Part shown: one piece after another, positions 15,932-23,263 of the stretch | Layout: every line of letters begins with the position of its first letter | Position numbering within the stretch: position 1 is the stretch's first letter | Assembly (NCBI GenBank): GCA_964370225.1 | Contig: CAYJII010000037.1 | Span: 1 to 23,263, forward strand | Reading direction: 5' to 3' | DNA length: 23,263 nt | Source of the DNA: CAYJII01 sp964370225 | GTDB taxonomy: Bacteria; Bacillota; Clostridia; Oscillospirales; Ruminococcaceae | The notes under the pieces: generated by a model | Databases searched by the model: none | What the model was told of the DNA's origin: nothing | Seen by the model: only the letters and a program-made list of their open reading frames with translations | Position numbers and translations under genes: made by a program

Positions 15932-17188
15932 GTGAACAGTTCAGAGATATTATTTGAAAAAGCAAAAAAAATCATGCCAGGTGGTGTAAATAGCCCTGTA
16001 AGAGCTTTTAAATCGGTTGGCGGGAATCCCAAATTTATAAAAAGTGCTAAGGGTAACAAAATTGTTGACGTAGATGGGAATACTTATTTAGATTATATAG
16101 GCTCATGGGGACCAATGATATTAGGACATGCTAATGAAAAAGTTATTTCCGCTGTACAAAAAGCTAGCGAAAACGGGTTAAGCTTTGGTGCATCGACTGC
16201 ACTCGAAGTTGAGATGGCAGAGCTAATAACGCAGAATATTTCTCATGTAGAGATGGTGAGAATGGTATCAAGTGGTACAGAAGCGGTAATGAGTGCAATT
16301 CGTCTAGCAAGAGGATATACAAAAAAAGAGAAAATCATAAAATTCGCTGGTTGTTATCATGGTCACTGCGATAGCATGCTTGTAAAGGCTGGATCAGGCG
16401 CACTAACTTTTGGTACGCCTGATAGCAAAGGGGTAACTAGTGGCACTGCCAAAGACACACTTATAGCTGAGTACAATGACTTAAATAGTGTGGAAGATTT
16501 ACTGATAGAGAACAAAGATAGTGTAGCGTGTATAATATTAGAACCAGTGGCTGCGAACATGGGTGTTGTACTTGCAGCTGATGGGTTTTTAGAAGGGCTT
16601 CGTGCACTTTGTGATAAATATGGTGCACTGCTAATTTTTGACGAGGTTATAACAGGATTTAGATTATCATTCGGGGGAGCAGCAGAATATTTTGGTGTCA
16701 TTCCAGACCTTGTGACTTATGGAAAAATCATTGGTGGTGGAATGCCAGTTGGTGCATATGGCGGCAAAAAAGAGATAATGTCTTGTGTATCTCCAACAGG
16801 TGAAGTTTATCAAGCAGGCACTTTGTCCGGCAATCCAATCGCTATGACTGCTGGAATTGCTACTTTGAGTGAGCTTAAGGATAACGAAAAAATCTATGCA
16901 AATATTAATTCATTAGGTGAGTATTTCGCACAACAGCTAAGCGAAATTACAGATAATACGGTTAACTCCTTAGGGTCGCTTTCATGCATGTTTTTTACTA
17001 AAGATAAAGTAGAGTGTTATGAAGATGCGATAAAATCTGACACAGAAAAGTACAGCACTTATTTTAATGAAATGCTAAATAAAGGAATTTACATAGCACC
17101 CGCACAGTTTGAAGCGATGTTCATTTCAAATGCACATACAAAAGAGGATGTAGATTATACAATAGATACAATAAAAACATTAATATAG
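15932..17188 (+). CDS. hemL: Glutamate-1-semialdehyde 2,1-aminomutase HemL
   Basis: HemL is the PLP-dependent enzyme converting glutamate-1-semialdehyde to 5-aminolevulinate, directly after HemA. The 418-residue protein has IMPGGVNSPVRAFKSVGG near the N-terminus, SSGTEAVMSAIRLARG, CYHGHCDSML, IFDEVITGFR, and the PLP lysine Lys265 in VTYGKIIGGGMPVGAYGG. I chose GTG 15932 because AGAGGAA lies at the right distance and the product MNSSEILFEKAKK resembles other HemLs; ATG 15911 lacks a ribosome binding site. HemL is known to complex with HemA in some bacteria, which is relevant since HemA here is shortened. Confidence 0.95.
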   Translation: MNSSEILFEKAKKIMPGGVNSPVRAFKSVGGNPKFIKSAKGNKIVDVDGNTYLDYIGSWGPMILGHANEKVISAVQKASENGLSFGASTALEVEMAELITQNISHVEMVRMVSSGTEAVMSAIRLARGYTKKEKIIKFAGCYHGHCDSMLVKAGSGALTFGTPDSKGVTSGTAKDTLIAEYNDLNSVEDLLIENKDSVACIILEPVAANMGVVLAADGFLEGLRALCDKYGALLIFDEVITGFRLSFGGAAEYFGVIPDLVTYGKIIGGGMPVGAYGGKKEIMSCVSPTGEVYQAGTLSGNPIAMTAGIATLSELKDNEKIYANINSLGEYFAQQLSEITDNTVNSLGSLSCMFFTKDKVECYEDAIKSDTEKYSTYFNEMLNKGIYIAPAQFEAMFISNAHTKEDVDYTIDTIKTLI

Positions 17189-17205
17189 ATTGAGGAGATT
17201 TAATA

Positions 17206-17565
17206 ATGAGAGGTATTTTAGTTTTAGTGCATGGAAGCAGGATTAAGGAGACACAAGACACAATAAATTCTGTAGTAGATATGATAAGAGAAAGAGTAGG
17301 GGAAACCCCAATGGAAATAGCTTATATGGAGTTTTGTGATGTTAATATTGAAAAAGGAATTGATAATCTAGTAGCTAGAGGTGTTAACGAAATAAAAGCA
17401 GTTCCATATTTCTTATTTAATGGTATTCATATCAAAGAAGATATACCAAACGAAATTGAAGAGGCTCTTAAAAAGCATGAAAATGTAAAAGTAACAATGG
17501 GCAAAACTTTAGGTGCAGACCCACGTTTAGCAGATATCTTATTCGATAGGATTATGGAGGGATAA
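17206..17565 (+). CDS. cbiX: Sirohydrochlorin cobaltochelatase, short form CbiX(S)
   Basis: CbiX inserts cobalt into sirohydrochlorin, committing it to cobalamin. This 119-residue protein is the single-domain short form known best from archaea, which works as a homodimer. The two metal-handling histidines are visible: His9 in LVLVHGSR and His75 in FLFNGIHIKEDIP. No second chelatase (CbiK) is seen. It starts at ATG 17206 behind GAGGAG, 17 bases after hemL, and ends 6 bases before cbiET. Short CbiX proteins can also make siroheme, so iron is a possible alternative metal, but the operon context favours cobalt. Confidence 0.92.
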   Translation: MRGILVLVHGSRIKETQDTINSVVDMIRERVGETPMEIAYMEFCDVNIEKGIDNLVARGVNEIKAVPYFLFNGIHIKEDIPNEIEEALKKHENVKVTMGKTLGADPRLADILFDRIMEG

Positions 17566-17571
17566 ATTCCT

Positions 17572-18750
17572 TTGAAAATATATGTAGTTGGAGCGGGACC
17601 TTGGGATTTTGATTTGCTTACTATTAAAGCAAGCCAAACAATCGAAAATAGTGAAATTATTCTAGCAACTTCGCATTTTAAAGCTTGTACTTATCTAGGA
17701 GATAAAAATGTACTTTTTTTGTCTATAAGCGAAATTATTGATTACATAATAAACAATAATCATAATACTATCTGTGTATTAGCATCTGGAGATGTGGGTT
17801 TTTATAGCATTGCAAACACGATAAAAAAGCAGCTAGCAAATAATAGCGATATCGAGTTTGTAAGTGGAATCAGTAGTTTTCAGTATCTTACTGCAAAACT
17901 TCAAATTCCATATGAAAACATCAAGCTAGTTAGTTTGCATGGTAAAACTTCAAATATCATCGCACATGTTTCATATAATGAGTATGTGTTTTGCTTAACA
18001 GGCGGAGAGAATTCTCCTAAAAGCATAATAAATACTTTATATAAAAGTGGGCTTACTGACGTGAAAATTACAGTAGGTGAAAATCTATCTTGTGATAATG
18101 AGAAAGTATTCACAGCAAATATCAAGGATTTATTAGAGAAAGATTTCTTTGGACTTTGTGCTCTTATAATTAATAATGAAGATTTTACAAAGCCACATAA
18201 ACATATCTTGGATGAAGATTTCATAAGAGGAAAAACTCCGATGACTAAGCAAATTGTGCGAGATAGTGCAGTTTCACTGCTTGATATCGCACCAACCGAC
18301 ACTATTTATGACATAGGTGCAGGTACTGGCTCGGTTTCTATTGCAATGGCAAAAAAAGCATTTGAAGGTAGTGTTTTTGCGGTGGAGAAAAAAGAAGATG
18401 CAGTAGATTTAATACATCAGAATATTAAGAAATTCGGGACATATAATGTGTTTGTGAAAAATGGAGTAGCGCCTCAAATTATGCATGATTTGCCAAGTCC
18501 TGATAAAGCTTTTATCGGAGGTAGCACAGGTAATTTAGAGGAAATCATTGAATTAGTTTTATGCAAAAATAAAGATGCAGATGTCATTGTCACTGCTGTT
18601 ACGCTACAAACATTAAACGAAACTATTAATGTGTTTGAAAAGTTTGCGATGACACCAAAAATATACAATGTCACTGTTGCAAAATCGCAAAAACTTGGTC
18701 GCTACGACTTAATGACTGGCGAAAACCCAGTGTATATAATAAGAAATTAA
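17572..18750 (+). CDS. cbiET: Fused cobalt-precorrin-7 C5-methyltransferase and cobalt-precorrin-6B C15-methyltransferase/decarboxylase (CbiE-CbiT)
   Basis: This 392-residue protein combines two late methylations. CbiE (about 1-205) has the tetrapyrrole methylase fold; CbiT (about 210-392) has an unrelated Rossmann-type SAM fold with GAGTGS at 249-254, preceded by RGKTPMTKQIVRDSAVS, and also removes the C12 acetate carboxyl. The same fusion is known as CobL in aerobic bacteria. One oddity: the CbiE SAM-binding motif reads VGAGPWDFDLLT, with Trp11 where GxGPG normally has its last Gly. The start is TTG 17572, with GGAGG about 11 bases upstream. It lies 6 bases after cbiX and 31 before cbiA. 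Confidence 0.94.
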   Translation: MKIYVVGAGPWDFDLLTIKASQTIENSEIILATSHFKACTYLGDKNVLFLSISEIIDYIINNNHNTICVLASGDVGFYSIANTIKKQLANNSDIEFVSGISSFQYLTAKLQIPYENIKLVSLHGKTSNIIAHVSYNEYVFCLTGGENSPKSIINTLYKSGLTDVKITVGENLSCDNEKVFTANIKDLLEKDFFGLCALIINNEDFTKPHKHILDEDFIRGKTPMTKQIVRDSAVSLLDIAPTDTIYDIGAGTGSVSIAMAKKAFEGSVFAVEKKEDAVDLIHQNIKKFGTYNVFVKNGVAPQIMHDLPSPDKAFIGGSTGNLEEIIELVLCKNKDADVIVTAVTLQTLNETINVFEKFAMTPKIYNVTVAKSQKLGRYDLMTGENPVYIIRN

Positions 18751-18781
18751 TTAGCTAAACTATAAAAAAGGGGCGGAAATA

Positions 18782-20140
18782 ATGAGGAAAATGCCACGTA
18801 TTATTATTGCTGGTGTATCTAGCGGTAGTGGCAAAACTACCACAGTTTGCGGACTACTTGGCATACTAAAAAAACTAAATAAAAACCCTGCATCATTTAA
18901 ATGTGGACCTGATTATATCGACCCTATGTTTCACTCGAAAATTTTAGGAGTAGACTCAAATAATCTTGATTTGTTTTTTCATGATAAAAAAAGCATCAAT
19001 AGCCAGATCGCTTATTGTGGTGCATCAATAGCAGTCATTGAAGGTGTAATGGGATTTTATGATGGTGTGAGAATAGACTCCGAAAAAGGTTCTACGCATG
19101 ATTTATCGCTAATCACGAATACCCCTGTAATTTTAGTGATAAACTGCAAAGGTATGGCAAGCTCCATTTTAGCAACAATAAAGGGCTTTTACACTTATCG
19201 GGAGAATAACGTAAAAGGTGTAATTTTAAATAATATTACTAAGCACACATATATTGAGATAAAAAAGTTAATTGAGCAAGAGTTTTCAAATAAAATATCA
19301 GTTTTAGGATATATTGCAAAATTACCTTCTAATCTTACACTTGAAAGTAGGCATCTAGGTTTAAAAACTGCTGATGAAATATCTGATATAAAAGAAAAGT
19401 TAATGAGTTTATCTGACGTTTTAAGTGAAACTTTGGATATTGAAGGTATAATTAAATTAGCACAAAGCGCTGATGACATTAATTGTGAAGAAGTGAAAAT
19501 AAGTAAAATTTGCGGTGATGTAAATATCGCTGTAGCATATGATAACGCATTTTGTTTTTACTATAAACATACCATAAACTTACTACAAAGCTTAGGTGCT
19601 AATATAAAATATTTTAGCCCATTAAAGGACAAAACACTACCTGAAAACATAGATGGCGTCTATTTTGGTGGTGGGTACCCTGAGCTATATAAAACCGAGC
19701 TTGCACAAAATATTTCTATGAAAAGCTCAGTTGAAAACGCTTTAGTAAATCGACTTCCTTGTATAGCTGAATGTGGTGGTTTTATGTATCTTACTGAAAA
19801 AATTGAAGGCGAAAACATGGTAGGATTTATTAAGGGCGAATGTTTAAATAAGAATAAATTAGTGCGCTTTGGCTATGTTAGTTTGACTGCACAAAAAGAT
19901 AATATGCTTTGCAAAAAAGGCAAAGAGATGAAATGCCACGAGTTTCATTATTACGATAGTACAAATAATGGAGAAAGTTTCATAGCACAAAAATTAAATG
20001 GGACTACTTGGGATGCTGTGCATACAAATGATAGATTATATGCTGGATTTCCACACATTGCATTTAATCAAGATATTGCGAGTGCATTTATAGAAAAATG
20101 TATGGAATATAAAAGTGAAAGGAAAGGGAAAATATGTTAA
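18782..20140 (+). CDS. cbiA: Cobyrinate a,c-diamide synthase CbiA
   Basis: CbiA amidates the a and c acetate side chains of cobyrinate using glutamine and ATP. The 452-residue protein has an N-terminal dethiobiotin-synthetase-like domain with P-loop GVSSGSGKTT (11-20) and KCGPDYIDPMFH, and a C-terminal class I glutamine amidotransferase-like domain with VYFGGGYPELY and the nucleophile Cys331 in IAECGGFMYL; HTNDRLYAGFPHIAF follows near the end. It starts at ATG 18782 after AAAGGGGCGG; ATG 18791 is a less well placed alternative. Its last 7 bases overlap cbiC, whose product makes its substrate. Confidence 0.95.
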   Translation: MRKMPRIIIAGVSSGSGKTTTVCGLLGILKKLNKNPASFKCGPDYIDPMFHSKILGVDSNNLDLFFHDKKSINSQIAYCGASIAVIEGVMGFYDGVRIDSEKGSTHDLSLITNTPVILVINCKGMASSILATIKGFYTYRENNVKGVILNNITKHTYIEIKKLIEQEFSNKISVLGYIAKLPSNLTLESRHLGLKTADEISDIKEKLMSLSDVLSETLDIEGIIKLAQSADDINCEEVKISKICGDVNIAVAYDNAFCFYYKHTINLLQSLGANIKYFSPLKDKTLPENIDGVYFGGGYPELYKTELAQNISMKSSVENALVNRLPCIAECGGFMYLTEKIEGENMVGFIKGECLNKNKLVRFGYVSLTAQKDNMLCKKGKEMKCHEFHYYDSTNNGESFIAQKLNGTTWDAVHTNDRLYAGFPHIAFNQDIASAFIEKCMEYKSERKGKIC

Positions 20141-20763
20141 GTATCAACCCTATGGATATAGAAAAGAAGAGCTTTGAGATAATTACAAAAGAACTTAAAG
20201 AAATACATAATAAGAATATTTTGCCTGAAAATGAGCTTGTTGTAAAAAGAGTAATTCACACTACTGCGGATTTTGAATATGCAGATAGTCTGTGTATTTC
20301 TGAAAACGCTGTAGAAATCGCGATAAATGCGCTAAAATTAGGTGCTGATATTGTGACGGATACAACTATGGTAAAATCAGGTATAAACAAAAATATACTC
20401 GCCTCATTGGGTGGTGAGGTTCACTGCTTTATTGCAGATGAGGATGTCGTGAAAAAAGCTAAAGAAGAGAATACTACTCGCTCATGTGTGTCAATGGATA
20501 AAGCTAGCAAGCTCAACAAACCGCTTATAATAGCTGTAGGTAACGCGCCGACAGCCCTCATTAGACTTAACGAGTTAATTGAGCAAGGAGATATTAAACC
20601 TGCATTAATAATAGGCGTACCTGTTGGTTTTGTAAATGTTTGCGAGTCAAAAGAGCTCATCATGCAAGGCGATATTCCGTATATAGTAGCAAAAGGAAGA
20701 AAAGGTGGGAGCAATGTTGCAGCTGCAATTGTGAATGCTCTGATTTATCAAATCAAAAGATAA
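20134..20763 (+). CDS. cbiC: Cobalt-precorrin-8 methylmutase CbiC
   Basis: CbiC moves the methyl group from C11 to C12, giving cobyrinate. The 209-residue protein is of normal length, with the catalytic His42 in VKRVIHTTADFEYAD, then GADIVTDTTMVKSGI, AVGNAPTALIRL and GVPVGFVNVCESK, and the closing GRKGGSNVAAAIVNAL. It starts at ATG 20134, overlapping cbiA by 7 bases, behind AAAGGAAAGGG. It is followed 14 bases later by cobT, where the operon moves from ring building to nucleotide-loop assembly. Confidence 0.96.
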   Translation: MLSINPMDIEKKSFEIITKELKEIHNKNILPENELVVKRVIHTTADFEYADSLCISENAVEIAINALKLGADIVTDTTMVKSGINKNILASLGGEVHCFIADEDVVKKAKEENTTRSCVSMDKASKLNKPLIIAVGNAPTALIRLNELIEQGDIKPALIIGVPVGFVNVCESKELIMQGDIPYIVAKGRKGGSNVAAAIVNALIYQIKR

Positions 20764-20777
20764 AGGAGAAAATATAG

Positions 20778-21818
20778 ATGCATTATTTTAGTTTAATCGA
20801 CACGATTTCTCCTATTGATGCAAATAAGATCATCACTTCGAAGAATGTTTGGAATAGTATTGCAAAGCCACTTGATGGCATGGGGATTTTAGAGGACTAT
20901 ATTTGCAAAATCTATGCTATTAATGGACTTCATATCGACAAAAAAGCGGTTGCTGTTTTTTGCGCAGATAATGGAATTGTGCAAGAAAATGTCACGCAAA
21001 CTACTGCTGATGTAACAGCAGTGGTAGCGCATAATATCACTAAAGGTGATGCTACAATTTGTAAGATGGCTAAAATAGCAAAAGCTGATGTTTTCCCCAT
21101 AGATGTGGGGATGTTAAGCGAAGTCCCCGGTGTTACTGAGCATAAATGTAAAAGAGGTACGAATAACTTTTTAATTGAGCGCTCGATGACAAAAGAAGAC
21201 GCTATTTTCGCAATAGAACAGGGGATTTTGACTGCAAAGAATCTTAAAGAACAAGGCTATAATATACTAGCAAGTGGTGAAATGGGAATTGGAAACACTA
21301 CTACGAGTAGTGCGGTCACAGCTGCAATTTTTTCACTAGATGCAAAGCTTGTGACTGGCAAGGGTGCTGGTCTAAGCGCTGCAGGTATAGCACATAAAGC
21401 AGAAGTTATAAACCAAGCGATAAATTTACATAAGCCAAACTCTGATGATGCTATAGATATTATATCAGCAGTGGGTGGTTTTGATATAGCTGCAATATGC
21501 GGCCTATTTTTAGGCGGTGCTATCTATAAAATTCCTGTTATAATGGATGGTTTTATTTCGTATGTCGGAGCAATGCTTGCGATCATGTTAAATAAAAATG
21601 CAAAAGATTATATTATTCCATCGCATACTTCGGGAGAGTATGGCTCTCAGCTAATACTTAGTAAAATGGGAATTACACCTCCACTTAACCTAAATATGGC
21701 TTTGGGAGAAGGCACTGGCGCCGTAGCTTTAATGCCACTGCTAGATATGGCGTGTATGGTGTATAATGACATGATAAAGTTTGAAAATTCTGGAATTGAG
21801 GAGTATAAACCGCAATGA
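20778..21818 (+). CDS. cobT: Nicotinate-nucleotide--dimethylbenzimidazole phosphoribosyltransferase CobT
   Basis: CobT transfers phosphoribose from nicotinate mononucleotide to the lower-ligand base, giving the alpha-ribazole-type nucleotide. This 346-residue protein has the family motifs VFCADNGI, ASGEMGIGNTTTSSAV, GKGAGL, SAVGGFDIAAICG and LGEGTGAVALMPLLD; Glu311 in GEGTGA matches the catalytic glutamate position. It starts at ATG 20778 behind AAAGGAG. Its stop overlaps the cobU start (ATGA). No lower-ligand synthesis gene (bza or bluB) is seen in the window, so the natural base cannot be named. Confidence 0.96.
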   Translation: MHYFSLIDTISPIDANKIITSKNVWNSIAKPLDGMGILEDYICKIYAINGLHIDKKAVAVFCADNGIVQENVTQTTADVTAVVAHNITKGDATICKMAKIAKADVFPIDVGMLSEVPGVTEHKCKRGTNNFLIERSMTKEDAIFAIEQGILTAKNLKEQGYNILASGEMGIGNTTTSSAVTAAIFSLDAKLVTGKGAGLSAAGIAHKAEVINQAINLHKPNSDDAIDIISAVGGFDIAAICGLFLGGAIYKIPVIMDGFISYVGAMLAIMLNKNAKDYIIPSHTSGEYGSQLILSKMGITPPLNLNMALGEGTGAVALMPLLDMACMVYNDMIKFENSGIEEYKPQ

Positions 21819-22357
21819 TAACTATAGTTTCCGGTGCTGCTTCAAGTGGGAAGTCACAGTATGCTGAAGATTTGGCGATGTCACTATCACAAAATAGATA
21901 TTACCTTGCTACAATGCGATGTTTTGATATCGAAGCAAACGCAAAGAAAGACGCACATATAAAAAAGCGCGAAAACAAAAATTTCAACACAATTGAGCAG
22001 TATAAAAACATCGATGAAGTTGATGTTTTTAAAAATTCTGTTGTATTGCTAGAATGCTTATCAAATTTGCTAGCTAATGAGAGCTATGAAGATGATGCAC
22101 AAAATAAAGAAGATCCAGCGAAAAAGATAATCGCTGATGTATTAGCTCTTGCAGATAAATGCGAAAATCTTGTAATTGTGTCGAATGAAATATTTAGCGA
22201 TGGAGTGCTCTATGATGAGTTTACTGTTAATTATATTAATAATTTAGGGCGGATAAATAGAGCTATTGCAAAAGTTTCAGATGTTGTGGTAGAAGTAGTA
22301 GTTGGCATTCCGATAATTCACAAAGGAGAGAGTATATGCTCATTTTCAAATCACTGA
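21815..22357 (+). CDS. cobU: Adenosylcobinamide kinase / adenosylcobinamide-phosphate guanylyltransferase CobU
   Basis: CobU phosphorylates adenosylcobinamide and then attaches GMP, activating it for joining to the lower-ligand nucleoside. The 180-residue protein has the usual size, P-loop GAASSGKS (7-14), and His48 in AHIKKRENKNF at the place of the guanylylated histidine. LECLSNLLANE and IVSNEIFSDGVLYDEFTVNY are further landmarks, and the tail holds INRAIAKVSDVVVEVVVGIP. It starts at ATG 21815, overlapping cobT, and overlaps cobS by 22 bases. A second, different CobU-like gene starts at 23097. Confidence 0.95.
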   Translation: MITIVSGAASSGKSQYAEDLAMSLSQNRYYLATMRCFDIEANAKKDAHIKKRENKNFNTIEQYKNIDEVDVFKNSVVLLECLSNLLANESYEDDAQNKEDPAKKIIADVLALADKCENLVIVSNEIFSDGVLYDEFTVNYINNLGRINRAIAKVSDVVVEVVVGIPIIHKGESICSFSNH

Positions 22358-23097
22358 TTGTAGCATTTTCTATGTATACTAAAATTCCTATGCCTCAATT
22401 TAAATGGGAAGATAAAAGCATGAAATATGCAATTTGCTTTTTCCCACTCGTCGGTGCAGTAATTGGTGGCGTATTGATATTTTGGCAGTATTTAGCCACG
22501 AGACTTGAGCTTAACAATTTGATTTTTGCAGCAGTTGCGACTTATATTCCAATTCTTATAACTGGCGGAATACATGTAGACGGTTTTTGTGACACCACTG
22601 ATGCTTTAGCGTCTTATCAGTCGACCGAGAAAAAGCTTGAAATACTAAAAGACCCAAATTGTGGAGCATTTGCCTTAATAAAAACAGTGATGTACTTTAT
22701 CATAAGTTTTGCTTTGTACACCGAAATTGATATCTATGGTGTATATATTATGGCAGTTGGATTTGTGTTTGAACGTGCACTGAGCGGAATTAGTATTATG
22801 CATTTTGCCAAAGCAAATGGAAGCGGACTAGCACATACATTTGCAAAATCTTCAAGCAAAAATATTTCGACACTTGTATTATCAATAATTACAGTATTTA
22901 GTGTTGTAGCCTTATTATATATTAATATTTCTATGGCAGTGCTAGCAGTTACTTTTGCTATTATTTCATTTTTTTACTATAGGCATATCGCATATAAACA
23001 TTTTGGCGGCGTAACTGGGGATATAGCAGGATACTTTTTGCAAATTTGTGAACTAGCTATTCTAGCCACGACAATAATATCAAAGGTGGTATTATAA
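22336..23097 (+). CDS. cobS: Adenosylcobinamide-GDP ribazoletransferase (cobalamin synthase) CobS
   Basis: CobS is the membrane enzyme joining adenosylcobinamide-GDP to the alpha-riboside to complete the cobamide. The 253-residue protein has the usual size, an N-terminal LIVAFSMYTKIPMPQF, the acidic active-site motif GGIHVDGFCDTTDALAS with its Asp residues, DPNCGAFALIK, and several hydrophobic membrane segments (about 30-75 and 110-140, and 180-253). It starts at ATG 22336 within the end of cobU behind AAAGGAGAG, and its stop overlaps the next gene (TAATG). Confidence 0.95.
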   Translation: MLIFKSLIVAFSMYTKIPMPQFKWEDKSMKYAICFFPLVGAVIGGVLIFWQYLATRLELNNLIFAAVATYIPILITGGIHVDGFCDTTDALASYQSTEKKLEILKDPNCGAFALIKTVMYFIISFALYTEIDIYGVYIMAVGFVFERALSGISIMHFAKANGSGLAHTFAKSSSKNISTLVLSIITVFSVVALLYINISMAVLAVTFAIISFFYYRHIAYKHFGGVTGDIAGYFLQICELAILATTIISKVVL

Positions 23098-23263
23098 TGG
23101 AATTAATCATCGGTGGAAAAGTCCAAGGGAAACTTGAGTATGCAAAAGATTTTTTCAGCTTTGTAGAAGAAGACTTTACAAATAAACTAATCAGTGGGAA
23201 AAAAGTAATATTCGCCCTAGAGAAAATAGTATACGACTTGCTAGCAGATGGAAAAAATGCGTT
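23097..23263 (+). CDS. CobU-like P-loop protein, N-terminal part (runs off window)
   Basis: The first 55 codons are visible. ATG 23097 overlaps the cobS stop and follows AAAGGTGG by 7 bases. The start MELIIGGKVQGKLEYAKDFF resembles the P-loop strand of CobU-type proteins (a hydrophobic strand, then GG-x-x-QGK-x-x-YA), but with GK followed by Leu rather than Ser/Thr. A following FALEKIVYDLLADGKNA segment resembles CobU-like short proteins seen in clostridial cobalamin operons. It differs clearly from the full cobU upstream. Function is unknown; a cobinamide-kinase-related role is inferred from context only. Confidence 0.6.
   Translation, partial: MELIIGGKVQGKLEYAKDFFSFVEEDFTNKLISGKKVIFALEKIVYDLLADGKNA

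Noticed and set aside
1..23263. CRISPR arrays, insertion sequences, tRNA or rRNA genes, prophage genes
   Set aside because: I saw no regularly spaced repeats, transposase or integrase motifs, or structural RNA signatures. The only repeats found are the operator-like repeat and the short cbiG repeat.

Overview
The window is AT-rich DNA with AGGAG-type ribosome binding sites, a near-consensus sigma-A promoter and tightly packed, overlapping genes. It carries the oxygen-independent (early cobalt insertion) cobalamin pathway. This points to an anaerobic low-GC Gram-positive bacterium, most likely a member of Clostridia. The exact lineage cannot be fixed from sequence alone.

Region 1 (1-5987) is a sugar-utilisation locus. 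A divergent, partly visible AraC-family regulator (minus strand, 1-205) faces an operon encoding a cytoplasmic GH31 alpha-glycosidase, two LplB/YtcP-type ABC permeases and a large lipoprotein solute-binding protein. The operon ends at a strong intrinsic terminator. No ATPase is encoded, as is usual for this transporter class. The intergenic region holds a 21-bp-phased direct repeat that looks like an AraC-type operator. The likely scheme is uptake of an oligosaccharide, cleavage of its terminal alpha-linked sugar inside the cell, and control by the divergent regulator.

Region 2 (5988-6464) is a control region: about 135 bases with no recognisable gene, a sigma-A promoter, a cobalamin riboswitch with a clear B12 box and closing P1 helix, and a 11-bp intrinsic terminator just before the first gene.

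Region 3 (6465-23263, running off the end) is one long riboswitch-controlled operon in the order cbiD, cbiL, cbiF, cbiG, hemA, cbiH, cbiJ, hemC, cobA-hemD fusion, hemB, hemL, cbiX, cbiET fusion, cbiA, cbiC, cobT, cobU, cobS and a partial CobU-like gene. HemA, HemL, HemB, HemC and HemD make uroporphyrinogen III from glutamyl-tRNA. CobA methylates it to precorrin-2, CbiX inserts metal, and the Cbi enzymes build the corrin ring as far as cobyrinate a,c-diamide. CobT, CobU and CobS assemble the nucleotide loop. A precorrin-2 dehydrogenase, a corrinoid adenosyltransferase, CbiP, CbiB and CobD are not seen; some may lie downstream. Placing all five C5-pathway genes under B12 control suggests that cobalamin is the main tetrapyrrole this cell makes.

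I see no wholly new system here. The points most worth a second look are the HemA that lacks most of its dimerisation domain, the Gly-to-Trp change in the SAM-binding motif of CbiE, the absence of precorrin-2 dehydrogenase, the second CobU-like gene, the phased repeat at the sugar promoter, and several RNA-level structures.
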